The notes: generated by a model from the sequence alone, not told the origin. A stretch of 35,007 nt of DNA from CAYXDO01 sp964463485 (GCA_964463485.1 CAYXDO010000113.1:1-35007); one strand, 5' to 3'. Positions 1-8,199 are shown, counted from the first letter of the stretch. Program-made: numbers and translations.

Positions 1-54
1 TCTTTTTGCGAACAACTTCCCCGCAGCGCACTCAGATCCAGGCCCGGCTGCACC

Positions 55-114
55 CCGATGATTTCCAAGTCCGACCGATGATTTCCAAGTCCGACCGATG
101 ATTTCCAAGTCCGA
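55..114. repeat. 20-bp tandem repeat, three copies
   Basis: Three perfect head-to-tail copies of CCGATGATTTCCAAGTCCGA occupy 55-74, 75-94 and 95-114. No gene overlaps them convincingly. There are no spacers, so this is not a CRISPR array. It could be a replication-slippage product or an assembly artefact near a contig end. Confidence 0.9.
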
Positions 115-137
115 CCCCGAGTCGGAGTCAGGGGCCC

Positions 138-172
138 GAGTCAGGCCCGCGGATCAGAATCCGTTGGTTCCC
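138..172 (-). repeat. 35-bp copy of the 3' end of the PHA-regulator gene
   Basis: The 35 bases here are identical to 2879-2913, where they encode the last residues and the stop codon of the PhaR-like protein. A further 10-base match (GTCGGAGTCA) lies just outside in both copies, at 121-130 and 2861-2870, with a spacer that differs by one base. Both copies have the same orientation. This copy is not attached to any PhaR-like reading frame. Confidence 0.85.
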
Positions 173-210
173 CCCCAAATTCGAGCCGTGCCCCCCAAAT
201 TCGAGCCGTG
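171..210. repeat. 20-bp tandem repeat, two copies
   Basis: Two perfect copies of CCCCCCAAATTCGAGCCGTG lie at 171-190 and 191-210, followed by a further partial copy of the C-run. The unit length (20 bp) is the same as in the unrelated tandem repeat at 55-114. It directly follows the phaR-end copy. Confidence 0.85.
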
Positions 211-460
211 CCCCCCTGTGTCCGATTTTCGGTGGGCGGTCGGAAATGTTCAGTAGCGACTCACCTGAGTTTGCTGTCACAGCGGCGGCCCGCTGGGACG
301 GCCGGGCGACGAATTCAGGTCGCGAGCGCCAGCGGCGGAGGTCTTCGAGACGTCCAGGCAGGCGCTTCTTCACGCTGCAGACAAGCTCGTCCGGCTCGGC
401 GACGCCGCGGGTCGATCGGGAGGCGCTGCGGGGCCTCAGACCGTTCGGAGCTCGCGCGAG
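211..460. other. gene-free stretch with no recognised content
   Basis: Open frames exist on both strands, but all are short and Arg/Ser-rich, as expected for noncoding GC-rich DNA. One plus-strand frame around 300-410 gives a helical-looking stretch containing FETSRQALLHAADKLVRLGD, without a clear start or any recognised family. It may be a relic of a gene. No terminator or promoter could be supported. Confidence 0.4.
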
Positions 461-1852
461 CTACGTGGCGATGAGTCCCTGTCTCACGTACGTCGTCGGA
501 CGGAAGCTCCAGGGAGGAAATGCAACCGACGTCTTGCCGGCCCTGAAGGCCGCGGAGGCGAACGCGTAGAGTGCTCGGAAGGCCCGAACCTGCTCGAGGT
601 ACTCGAATTGATGGTGAGCTCGCGGGTTCCTGAGTCGCCCATCGTAACTCGTGCCCGGTTGGGCAGGAGCCACCCCGTTTTCGAGGCCACTACCTCGTAC
701 TCTCCCGCCGGAAGCGCCTCCTCGAAGCGTCCACTCGCGCTGGTAAGTTTGGGGCGGCCCTTCTCCTTTAGTTGGCGAATCTCGATTTGCGCCCCGACGA
801 CCGGCAGGCCCGCGGTATCCGGACGAGAAGGAGCTCAACCCGACTCCTTCGAGAGTCTGGCCGATCGAGTCCGTGACCGTCACTCGAACCGGGGTAATCG
901 GCTCCGACAACTCGAGCACGACAGGGCTCGCGGCTCCGGGTCGAATGGCGAAGGTCTCGTGACCGCACCGCTCTTGATCGAAGGCCGTGAATTGGGCGTA
1001 CCCACGGAGAGCTCCGGCGATCCGAAATCGTCCTTCCGAATCAGTCTGGAGCTCGATTCTTCGGACCGAGCCCAGCTTCACACCGAAGTCCATCCAGTCG
1101 ATCCAAACATTCGCGTTGGCCGCGGGGTGACCCCCTTTCGTGATTCGGCCCAAGATCGAGTCTCTCGGTTCCACGAGAAGCTCCGAGTCAAAAGACGAGT
1201 CCGCCTGGCTTCCCAACAACTGACCGGAACCGCGCAGCACGAGCTGGTACACGGCCTCCGGAGATAGGTGCTCGAAGGCAAATCGTCCGTCCTCGTCGGT
1301 GGTGGTTCTGAGGATCTGGCCGATTCGAGTCTCGATGGCGAACACGAAGGCGCCTCGAATCGGACCCGCGGTCGAGGTTTGAGCGCGCCCTGTCTGCACA
1401 CGGCCGTCCGGGCATCTCAGTACGGCGCGGGTTTCGCGGTTCGGTTCGACGTCGACTACCTCGATCGCGACCGCTTCCGAGTCGACCTCGGCCCATAACC
1501 AAGACGTCCCGGAAGGTACTCCTTTGAGCTCAAAACGGCCGTCCGAACGAGTCAAAGTCGCCGCCTCGAACAAGGCCTCTGGCCCGCTCTCGCCCAAGCT
1601 CGCGAGGTGCTCGAGGGTCTCTCGAGTGGCGCAGGCGACCAGAGTATCGGGGCAAAGATCGCCCGGGCTCCTCCAATTCTCCAAGGCTCGCCATCGTCGA
1701 ACGCTGCGAACGCGAGCCTTCGATGCGGGTCTGCCGTCGGCACGGAAGACGCGGCCCGAGATCACGCCAGAATCCGAGGGCTCGGCCCAAGCGACGCCTG
1801 ACACACCCGAGATCGACAAGAGTGCCGCGGTGCGGAACGCCGAAAGTCCCAC
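461..1852 (-). CDS. secreted carboxypeptidase-regulatory-like domain protein, probably frameshifted
   Basis: The GTG start is followed by a signal peptide ending near AWA|EP (about residues 1-23), so the product is probably exported. Three beta-sandwich repeats of the carboxypeptidase-regulatory (CarboxypepD_reg) type follow, each with a DGRF/EGRF core (for example SDGRFELKGVPSG, DEDGRFAFEHL, DSEGRFRIAGA). A fourth repeat starts in frame (VRVTVTDSIGQTLEGV) but breaks at about 815-845. Its expected continuation is read in another frame on the same strand, from about 838 to 484 (DTAGLPVVGAQIEIRQ, then SGRFEEALPAGEYEVVASK). The last 110 or so residues of this frame are therefore probably not native. 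Such domains usually act as adhesive or structural modules on secreted proteins; the role here is unknown. It is either a recent pseudogene or carries a sequencing indel. Confidence 0.7.
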   Translation of the reverse strand: MGLSAFRTAALLSISGVSGVAWAEPSDSGVISGRVFRADGRPASKARVRSVRRWRALENWRSPGDLCPDTLVACATRETLEHLASLGESGPEALFEAATLTRSDGRFELKGVPSGTSWLWAEVDSEAVAIEVVDVEPNRETRAVLRCPDGRVQTGRAQTSTAGPIRGAFVFAIETRIGQILRTTTDEDGRFAFEHLSPEAVYQLVLRGSGQLLGSQADSSFDSELLVEPRDSILGRITKGGHPAANANVWIDWMDFGVKLGSVRRIELQTDSEGRFRIAGALRGYAQFTAFDQERCGHETFAIRPGAASPVVLELSEPITPVRVTVTDSIGQTLEGVGLSSFSSGYRGPAGRRGANRDSPTKGEGPPQTYQREWTLRGGASGGRVRGSGLENGVAPAQPGTSYDGRLRNPRAHHQFEYLEQVRAFRALYAFASAAFRAGKTSVAFPPWSFRPTTYVRQGLIAT

Positions 1853-2129
1853 TCGTCGATGCTCTCGCGATTTCGCACGTCACGCCAGCCTGGCGAGTCG
1901 AGTTTGGTAGGCGCTCGCGAAGAGCATGGCCGCCTACCAAGCCGTGAACAGCCCCGAGCAGCGCTCCGCGCCCGTCCCGCGTGGAGTCTCCCGAGCGTCG
2001 TCGTGGGCAACTCACGAAGCCCCAACCATCCTCTTCGGAACCCATCCCTCGCCCGTGCACTCAGCGATTCGTCCACTCGTTGTGACGACGCGCTCATCTC
2101 TGGCATCCCGCTCGTGTTAGTTTTCCTCC

Positions 2130-2486
2130 ATGAGCTGGGCGAAGAAGGCCGAGGAACGTCTGGTGATGGGCTTCTCAGGCCCGGAGGTCAAAGACTGGCT
2201 CGTCAAACAAGGCGTCGGCGAGGCCGAGGCCGCACGCACGGTCGCGGCAGCCCAGTCAAAATCCAAGAATGACGCTCGAATGGTCGCGCTCGCCATGACG
2301 GCGCTCGGCGTCGCTGGTGTCGCGTTCGGCGCGATCTGGATCGTTTGGATCCTCGTCCAAGGGAAGCTCCCTATCGGATCCAGCGTACTGGCAGGGATCT
2401 CGGCGGCCGTCGGCGCGTTCTTGGTCCGCTCCGGCTTCGAGACGCTCCGCACAGGCAAAGTCTCGTCGAAGATAGACCATCGCTAG
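2130..2486 (+). CDS. small two-helix membrane protein
   Basis: This 118-residue protein starts at ATG with a charged helical N-terminus (residues 1-48, containing FSGPEVKDWLVKQGVGEAEA). Two hydrophobic segments follow: about 52-74 (ALAMTALGVAGVAFGAIWIV) and about 82-99. A short basic tail ends HR-stop. The N-terminal part looks like a small helical soluble domain facing the cytoplasm. I do not recognise a named family. The TAG stop (2484-2486) lies inside the GCTAGC at the outer end of the adjacent inverted-repeat element, so that element sets the end of the gene. It is the only plus-strand gene between two minus-strand genes. Confidence 0.75.
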   Translation: MSWAKKAEERLVMGFSGPEVKDWLVKQGVGEAEAARTVAAAQSKSKNDARMVALAMTALGVAGVAFGAIWIVWILVQGKLPIGSSVLAGISAAVGAFLVRSGFETLRTGKVSSKIDHR

Positions 2487-2828
2487 CACTACTGTGTCCC
2501 ACGAAATCTCGCACGTTTTTCGAGCACGAGCACGAACACGAACGAACACGAGCACGAACACGAGCGCGAGCACGAGCACGAGCGCGAGCACGAGCGCGAG
2601 CACGAGCACGAACGAGCACGAGCACGAACGAGCACGAGCACGAGCACGACGAGCACGAGCACGAACGACGACCACGATTTCCCGCGGGCAAATTCCCAGA
2701 CTTATCGAGTTCTCAAACGGACGAGAGTGAAACTCGTTTGAATGCTCGAAAGCCTTCGTGCTCGTGCTCGTTCGTGCTCGTGCTCGAAAGATTTCGAGCA
2801 CTTACGAATTTGACACAGCAGCGCTAGC
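2482..2828. mobile_element. 347-bp fold-back (inverted-repeat) element with hexamer core
   Basis: The outer ends 2482-2498 (GCTAGCACTACTGTGTC) and 2812-2828 are inverted copies matching at 15 of 17 bases. Inside them the arms match again: the reverse complement of the right arm reads CGAAATCTTTCGAGCACGAG, and the left arm has the same sequence interrupted by 8 bases. The core is the CACGAG/CACGAA hexamer array, which is itself complementary to 2757-2786. The element fills the gap between two convergent genes. It has no reading frame for a transposase. A MITE-like element or a large bidirectional terminator hairpin are both possible. Confidence 0.65.
2516..2675. repeat. CACGAG/CACGAA/CACGAGCG hexanucleotide array
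   Basis: About 160 bases consist almost only of the units CGAGCA, CGAACA and CGAGCG. A perfect inverted match to a stretch of about 28 bases at 2758-2785 (GTGCTC units) allows a long stem. Frames through the array encode Arg-Ala or Ser-Thr-Cys dipeptide runs, which are artefacts. Confidence 0.9.
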
Positions 2829-2878
2829 TATAGCTCGCCTGCCACCTGGGGGATCATCAAGTCGGAGTCAGATCAGAG

Positions 2879-2913
2879 GAGTCAGGCCCGCGGATCAGAA
2901 TCCGTTGGTTCCC
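2879..2913 (-). repeat. original copy of the 35-bp repeat, at the end of phaR
   Basis: This is identical to 138-172. Here it is in its coding context, encoding the last residues (EPTDSDPRA) and the TGA stop of the PHA regulator on the minus strand. It is therefore probably the source copy. Confidence 0.85.
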
Positions 2914-3616
2914 GCGGCTTCTCCGCGACCACCTGTTCGGCGGCGCGATCGATCTCCGCCATCATCAGCTCGAGGTCTTTGAGCTTCTTCGAAATGTGCT
3001 CCACGATGGGTGCGACAATCTTCGCGTCCTCCGGCAACGCGGCGCGGAGCTGGGCCTCGGTCTTGGCATGGAGGTCGTCGATCAGCGGGTCGAGCTTCTT
3101 GACCGCCTCGTCGATCTTCTTGGCGAGGCGCTCGGGCTCGGATCTCGTGAAGAGCCTGCGAGCACCTTCCGTCCATTCCGAAAAGCTCCTGGTGGCCGCC
3201 TCGCGAAACTGGATCGCGCTGTGTTTGATCTCTTCGATCCCCTTCTCGGCAGAGCTCTTCAGATCGGCGACGGGGGTCTTCAACGGCGAGCGTTCGAGGA
3301 GCTCCTCGAGGGTCTCAGCAGGATTCTGGATGAGCTCGCGAAGCATGCCGAGCGGCATGTGGCTCTTTCGCTTCTCCGTCTCGTAGATGATTTGCGTGAG
3401 AGTGATGGCGGTGAGATCGCGATTGGACCGGTTGTCGACGATTTGCACTTCGTCGCCCGCTTTGATCATGGTCGCGATTTCTTCCAGCGTGACGTACCGG
3501 CTCATCTCCGTGTCGTAGAGCTTGCGGTTCGTGTACCGCTTGATGACTTTGACGGTCGGCGCAGGGATCGGCTCGTCGGAGGGTGACGGCGCTTCGGAGT
3601 TGGGCTCGGCGCTCAT
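2882..3616 (-). CDS. phaR: polyhydroxyalkanoate synthesis regulator (PhaR-like)
   Basis: The 244-residue protein carries the highly conserved PHB/PHA accumulation regulator DNA-binding domain at about residues 22-86: VIKRYTNRKLYDTEMSRYVT, then the EEIATMI and VDNRSNRDLT motifs and an ITLTQIIYETEK helix. In characterised PhaR proteins this domain binds DNA upstream of phasin and pha genes and also senses PHA granules. The rest (about 95-235) is charged and helical, probably coiled coil, and could be the granule-binding or oligomerising part. The ATG start is preceded by a 135-bp divergent spacer shared with the zinc-ribbon gene. No PHA synthase or phasin lies in the window, so its targets are elsewhere. 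Its 3' end is duplicated at 138-172. Confidence 0.85.
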   Translation of the reverse strand: MSAEPNSEAPSPSDEPIPAPTVKVIKRYTNRKLYDTEMSRYVTLEEIATMIKAGDEVQIVDNRSNRDLTAITLTQIIYETEKRKSHMPLGMLRELIQNPAETLEELLERSPLKTPVADLKSSAEKGIEEIKHSAIQFREAATRSFSEWTEGARRLFTRSEPERLAKKIDEAVKKLDPLIDDLHAKTEAQLRAALPEDAKIVAPIVEHISKKLKDLELMMAEIDRAAEQVVAEKPREPTDSDPRA

Positions 3617-3751
3617 CGAGGGTTCACCGGTGATGCCGGCCGCGTTCTCACGTGCGCGGACGCCCTGTCAAGGCGCGTACCGTCGCGGACCGAAGCTCGG
3701 TGCGAAGCTTGCGAGCCTCGACCTGGGTCCCTAGACTGCCGTCGGCTCGGG

Positions 3752-6004
3752 ATGATCGTCCAATGCACCAATTGCCGGACCAAGTTTCGTCTGCCCGACG
3801 AGAAGATCGGTCCTTCAGGCACGAAGGTCCGATGCAGCCGTTGCGGAAGTGTCTTCTTGGTCGACCGTTCTGCGGAGCCCGATCCGTTTCCGAGCTTCGA
3901 CAGTCGAGCTCCCGAGGCGCGCGGCTTCTCTGGGGAGAAGACGACGCGATCGGACGCGCAGCCTACGCCAGATCGAGCGTCCACGATCCGCGCAGGTGAT
4001 CCGTTCGGCGACTCTACCCATCACGACAGCTATCCACCCGGCGCCTCCGAGGGCGGGTTCGATCGACCGATGACCGACGACTTGATCGGCTCCGTCGGCC
4101 TTCCACCGCCCGACATGCCTCCGCCTGCCTTCGACAGCACGCAGGTCCAAGAGAACCCGTTTGGCGAGGACGACCTTGGGCAAGTAAGACCGGAGCCCGA
4201 GACCCAGGTGGGACAAGCCGACGCCTTGCGATCACCGGCGGAGCTCCCGCCGGACATCTTCGGCGGAGACTTTGGTGCGCCCGCAGCTCTCGATTTGGCC
4301 AGGCCCGACGACGGCCTGGCGACTGACATGGGCGCGGGAGGCCCGAGGCCGTTCGATGCGAGCGCGTCCTTTGGACTGGATTCGTTGGGCGCGGGCGCGG
4401 GCGCCGATCCGTACCACCTGGGGCTCGAGCCAGCGGCGCGGGAGCGAGCGCCGTGGGCGATGCCGGAGCAGCGGCCCATCACGGCGCCGCCGGGGTCCTT
4501 GGAGGAGCAATTTGCGGCCCTCGATCGGTTGGTGCTCGACGACCAGTCACGTCACGGGCCCGTGGAGTCAGCGGCGAGCGAGGCTTCGGCTGGCTACATC
4601 GCTCCGCCCTACTCCGATCGGCTGCGGCCGGGAGACGACACGTATCGGCCGCGGTCCGCGGACCCTCTCGGGCTCGACGATCCTGGATTCGAAGCGGCCA
4701 CACCGGCTCCTGTACACGAGAGCTTGCCGGTGCCGATGCTGCCGCCGACCTGGAGCGCTCCGGCGCGGGACCCGATCGCGCAGATGCCTGCGGTCGTAGC
4801 GCCGGATGAGGCGCGAACGCCCGTGCCGGCGTCGTTGGGCGGCCCCTTCGAGGAGCCCCCGACGCCGGTTCCAGTGTCGTTGGAGCCCGAGCCAGAGCAG
4901 AAGCCGACGCTGCCTCCGCCGAGTCAGGCCGAGATGGAGCGATTGAGGCAGGCCGCTCAACCCGATCCGCTCTTCGACGACGTCGTCGTGGACCGTCCCA
5001 GCGAGCCCGCCCCTTTTGCGCCACCGCCTTGGAGCTCGGACGCCCAACTGCCTTCCGTGGCGCCGTCGAAGCTGGACAGCTTGTTTCCTCCTCCGGCTGC
5101 GGCGCCCTCGATCGCTCCTCCCGCGAAGCCCGAGAGCGGGCCGCGCGACATCTTTGGCGACGGCGGGCAGTCCCAAGAGATCCCGGGCTTCGATCAGGCC
5201 TTCGATCCTGCGGCGATCGAGCCACCCCCGACGCCGAGGGCTCCGGTCGCCGCGATCCCTTCACACGCGAGGCCCGACGACCCCTCCGACTTTGCGCCCG
5301 AGCTCGAGACGAAGGAGCAAAAACATGCGCCCAAGCGGCCCGCCGACCGAGCCGTAGCGCCTGAGGAAGTCGCCGCCGCGGCGTCGCGAATGCGCGCCAT
5401 CGCTTCCAAGAGAGCGGCCCAAGCGCGGCGGCTGATTTCGCTGCCCGACAGCGTCGGGATCACGCCGCTCCTCGTCGGCGTGCTCTCGGCGGCGCTCGTG
5501 GGCGGCGGCCTCTTCGCGTTGACGGACGGAGATCTCTCTCGTTTGGACGCGAAGTTCGTCAGCGAAAAGCTCTTCGGGCCCGCGACCCAGGCTGGGACCT
5601 TACAAGTCGACGCCGAGGACGAGCGTGCGGCGACCTATGAGACCCCAGTAGGTCCGGTGGTCGTCGTGACCGGGCGGGCGCGTAACCGCGGCAGCAAGTC
5701 CTTGCGAGGGATCGAGGTCGTGGTGACGCTGCTGCGCGGGAAGGCCACCGTCGACGAGCGGGTCGCGTGGGTGGGCGCGCCGGTCCTTCAGCCCCAGCTC
5801 GCCGCGCTCAGGTCCACCGACGAGCTCGTCCGGGCCGCCCGCGAAAGCGTCGTTGCGCTGCCGACCTCGCCGGAACAGCTTACGATCGGCCCTGGTGAGG
5901 CCCTCGACTTCGACGTCGTCTTTCCAAAACGCCCCGAGAACCTCTCGGAGCACCGGTTCCGGGTCGAGTTCCGCGAGGCGAAGCTGACTCCGGGAGCGCT
6001 CTGA
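3752..6004 (+). CDS. MJ0042-type zinc-ribbon membrane protein with DUF3426-like C-terminus
   Basis: The 750-residue protein begins at ATG with a zinc ribbon of the MJ0042 type, built from CTNC (about residues 5-8) and CSRC (about 29-32), in the context TKFRLPDEKIG...KVRCSRCGSVF. Residues about 45-540 are a long Pro/Asp/Ala-rich, low-complexity linker with no recognised domain. A basic segment (ASKRAAQARRLISLPDS) precedes one membrane helix at about 568-590 (PLLVGVLSAALVGGGLFAL). The last 150 residues form a beta-rich domain (VVVVTGRARNRGSKSLRGIE) resembling DUF3426. The expected topology is zinc ribbon and linker in the cytoplasm, C-terminal domain in the periplasm. The function is unknown. 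tatA follows 17 bases later on the same strand. Confidence 0.75.
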   Translation: MIVQCTNCRTKFRLPDEKIGPSGTKVRCSRCGSVFLVDRSAEPDPFPSFDSRAPEARGFSGEKTTRSDAQPTPDRASTIRAGDPFGDSTHHDSYPPGASEGGFDRPMTDDLIGSVGLPPPDMPPPAFDSTQVQENPFGEDDLGQVRPEPETQVGQADALRSPAELPPDIFGGDFGAPAALDLARPDDGLATDMGAGGPRPFDASASFGLDSLGAGAGADPYHLGLEPAARERAPWAMPEQRPITAPPGSLEEQFAALDRLVLDDQSRHGPVESAASEASAGYIAPPYSDRLRPGDDTYRPRSADPLGLDDPGFEAATPAPVHESLPVPMLPPTWSAPARDPIAQMPAVVAPDEARTPVPASLGGPFEEPPTPVPVSLEPEPEQKPTLPPPSQAEMERLRQAAQPDPLFDDVVVDRPSEPAPFAPPPWSSDAQLPSVAPSKLDSLFPPPAAAPSIAPPAKPESGPRDIFGDGGQSQEIPGFDQAFDPAAIEPPPTPRAPVAAIPSHARPDDPSDFAPELETKEQKHAPKRPADRAVAPEEVAAAASRMRAIASKRAAQARRLISLPDSVGITPLLVGVLSAALVGGGLFALTDGDLSRLDAKFVSEKLFGPATQAGTLQVDAEDERAATYETPVGPVVVVTGRARNRGSKSLRGIEVVVTLLRGKATVDERVAWVGAPVLQPQLAALRSTDELVRAARESVVALPTSPEQLTIGPGEALDFDVVFPKRPENLSEHRFRVEFREAKLTPGAL

Positions 6005-6011
6005 ACAGAGC

Positions 6012-6016
6012 GGAGG
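6012..6016 (+). promoter_or_regulatory. ribosome binding site of tatA
   Basis: GGAGG lies five bases upstream of the GTG at 6022 and supports that start over any internal ATG. Confidence 0.6.
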
Positions 6017-6021
6017 TTGCC

Positions 6022-6219
6022 GTGGGACTGAACTCCACCGAGATCCTGATCATCATCTTCGTCATCGCGCTCGTCTTTGGAGCTCAACGACTTCCTCAGC
6101 TCGGCGACGCGCTGGGACGATCCGTTCGCAACTTCAAACGTTCGCTCAAGGCCGACGACGAGATCGATGTGACCAAAGACGTCAAACACCTCGACGAAGG
6201 CGAATCGAAGAAGTCCTGA
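6022..6219 (+). CDS. tatA: twin-arginine translocase subunit TatA/TatE
   Basis: The 65-residue protein has the TatA layout: one N-terminal membrane helix (about residues 6-22, TEILIIIFVIALVFGAQRLP), the FGAxRLPxLG hinge, an amphipathic helix (GDALGRSVRNFKRSLK) and a short acidic tail. TatA oligomerises in the inner membrane to form the passage for folded, twin-arginine-signal proteins recognised by TatBC. The helix starts at residue 6, and the polar residue near its start (Glu7) is in the place often held by Gln or Glu in TatA/TatB. The GTG start has a good GGAGG site. No tatB or tatC is in the window, so this is a detached tatA. It may be cotranscribed with the zinc-ribbon gene upstream. Confidence 0.88.
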   Translation: MGLNSTEILIIIFVIALVFGAQRLPQLGDALGRSVRNFKRSLKADDEIDVTKDVKHLDEGESKKS

Positions 6220-6253
6220 CGGCCCGTTTCATCACCGTCGCGCAGAGGCCGCG

Positions 6254-8173
6254 CTATCGCTTCACTCGCCAGACGTGGCGCACTCGATTCGGCGCGCTCG
6301 CAGGCAAGGTCGCCAGGAGCTCGAGCTCAGGGTCGTTGGAGCGCAAACGTTTCTTGGCGATGGATCCGAGGTTCTCGATCTCTTCTTCCGAGAACACGAG
6401 GAACTGCACGTCGAGCTCCTCCAACGTCGCTCGATCGAGCGATTGCTTGGCGCGCTCGATGAGCGACCGACGCTTGGAGAGGACAGCGGCCCGTACGCCG
6501 AGCGCCTCGAAATCGTAGTCCGTCGCGGCCACGGCGAGCCCTCCAAAGACCGCCAACTGCTGCGCGACGTTGGACTGCGCGAGCACGAGCCGCTTGGGGG
6601 AGTAGCCTGCCGCCCAAATCTCATCGATCGATCGCTCTACGAGCGGGTCGGGTCTGAAGGGATGCGTGTCGTAGAGTTTGAGCTCACCCCGAAGCGGGAA
6701 CACGAGAAAAACCGCCGCTGCGACGCCGCTTCCTAGCAGCGACAAACGCAGCGCCCTCCGCGCCAACGACAGCGGCAAGCCTCTCGCGATCAAGGGTGCG
6801 TCGAGGACCGCCACCACGAGCAGCGTCAGCGCGAACGCGCTGGCCGACGGAAACTTCACGATGTCCCACGAGCGCGTGTACATGAACACGTGCGGTACGA
6901 CGATCCCGCCGCAGGCAAAACCGAGCAACGACAGGCCCACGAAACCGCGTCGGCGAAGAATCGCGACCGCGATGATCGGCAGCGTGACGAAGCCGATGCC
7001 GAGGTTGACCGAGTGGTGGAACAAGATGCCCGAAAGGCCCACGCCCTCAGGGAAGCCAAGCTGCACCCGCCGCACGACGGCGTTCGGATCGATGATCAAA
7101 CTTGGCGCCAGCATGCCGCCTGAAGCCCGGGCGAGCGCCGCGCTGACGATCAGCGCGGAGGCAACGAGACCGCTTCCGACCATCGCGCGCCTTCGCTCGG
7201 ACTTCTCGAGCAAGACGCACACGAGAGCCGCCAGCGCGATCGCCAAGGCCCCGATCACCGCGTAGACGAATTGCGCGATCGCCGAGCTCGTCAGGAGCGC
7301 CACGAGCATCGTGACGTACACGCCGCGATTCGACCTGTCCGATCTGATCGTTCGACCTGCAACGATCGTCATCGCGAGCCAGAGCGGGACGCCCGCGGAC
7401 ACCGGGTGTTGAAAGACGTTCAATAGAGGCGTCGGGAACAGCTCCACGCCACAGCTCGGGTGGTGGTACTGGATCAAACAACGCGGGTGTCGCCCCGCGG
7501 TGCCCGCGAGGAGCGCGAAGGCGAGGCCAGCGCCGAGGTGGATGGCGACCGCCGCGAAGGGTGCGGCCTTCGGAGCACCCATCTCCTCGACGACCGCGGC
7601 CGCGAGCAACGAGATCAACAGCGCGAGCCCCACGGTGACGAGGTCGATCGAGAGATCGGAGCCGAAGTCGAACGCCCTCGTGAGCGCGCCGGCCAGCAGA
7701 TCGAAGCCGATGTGGTAACGCGCCTCCTCGGTCGGCATCGGGGCGAGGTGGATGGGCGAGCTCCCGTGTCGCAGCTGCTCGACCATGTTCTTGTGGCCGA
7801 ACAGCGCGTGCTCGTCGTGTATTTGATAACGCCACGCCAAGAAGCCGTAGAGCCCGGCGATGAAGAGGATCGCCGCGCGGGGCGGCGGCGCAGTCACCGT
7901 CGCCGAACGAACGGGAAGGCGTGACGCCAGCGCGAGGCCCGCGATCGCGGTGGCCGCGAACGCGAGGAGGCCCGCGTCGAACGATGCGCAGGCCCTCGAG
8001 ACGAGCGGCACCGGTACCAGATACATCGCGACGGCGACGGCCGCACATACCCCGCGGGCTGCGTGCGGTCCGAGCGGGTCGGGGCGCGCCAACAGCGATC
8101 GGCCCAGCTGTGAGACCGCGAGCACGGTGGCCGCAACTCCGACCAGCAGAAAGGCCGCGGCGAGCAAACGCAT
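6254..8173 (-). CDS. polytopic membrane protein, possibly GT-C-like
   Basis: The 639-residue protein starts at ATG and has roughly a dozen hydrophobic segments spread over residues 1-480, then a soluble C-terminal part of about 150 residues. After the first few helices a loop carries an acidic/His motif (HDEHALFGHKNMVEQL) followed by EARYHIGFDLLAGAL. A charged, DE-containing first large loop is a feature of GT-C glycosyltransferases and related polyprenyl-phosphate-sugar users, but I cannot assign it firmly. The soluble tail (RSIDEIWAAGYSPKRLVLAQ, then DVQFLVFSEEEIENLG) resembles the periplasmic tails of such proteins. It lies 26 bases downstream of the methyltransferase on the same strand and is probably cotranscribed with it. 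A role in cell-surface glycan or lipid assembly is inferred from context. Confidence 0.75.
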   Translation of the reverse strand: MRLLAAAFLLVGVAATVLAVSQLGRSLLARPDPLGPHAARGVCAAVAVAMYLVPVPLVSRACASFDAGLLAFAATAIAGLALASRLPVRSATVTAPPPRAAILFIAGLYGFLAWRYQIHDEHALFGHKNMVEQLRHGSSPIHLAPMPTEEARYHIGFDLLAGALTRAFDFGSDLSIDLVTVGLALLISLLAAAVVEEMGAPKAAPFAAVAIHLGAGLAFALLAGTAGRHPRCLIQYHHPSCGVELFPTPLLNVFQHPVSAGVPLWLAMTIVAGRTIRSDRSNRGVYVTMLVALLTSSAIAQFVYAVIGALAIALAALVCVLLEKSERRRAMVGSGLVASALIVSAALARASGGMLAPSLIIDPNAVVRRVQLGFPEGVGLSGILFHHSVNLGIGFVTLPIIAVAILRRRGFVGLSLLGFACGGIVVPHVFMYTRSWDIVKFPSASAFALTLLVVAVLDAPLIARGLPLSLARRALRLSLLGSGVAAAVFLVFPLRGELKLYDTHPFRPDPLVERSIDEIWAAGYSPKRLVLAQSNVAQQLAVFGGLAVAATDYDFEALGVRAAVLSKRRSLIERAKQSLDRATLEELDVQFLVFSEEEIENLGSIAKKRLRSNDPELELLATLPASAPNRVRHVWRVKR

Positions 8174-8199
8174 GGGCGACTAAGTTCCCCGCGCGGTTT

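Noticed and set aside
55..210. CRISPR-like direct repeats
   Set aside because: The units are contiguous with no spacers and there are no cas genes.
2345..2827. Long frames with Arg-Ala or Ser-Thr/Cys dipeptide runs on both strands
   Set aside because: They are translations of the hexanucleotide array, not proteins.
7047..8048. 333-codon minus-strand frame inside the membrane-protein gene
   Set aside because: Same strand, different frame, highly Arg-rich; the 639-residue frame has clear membrane helices.
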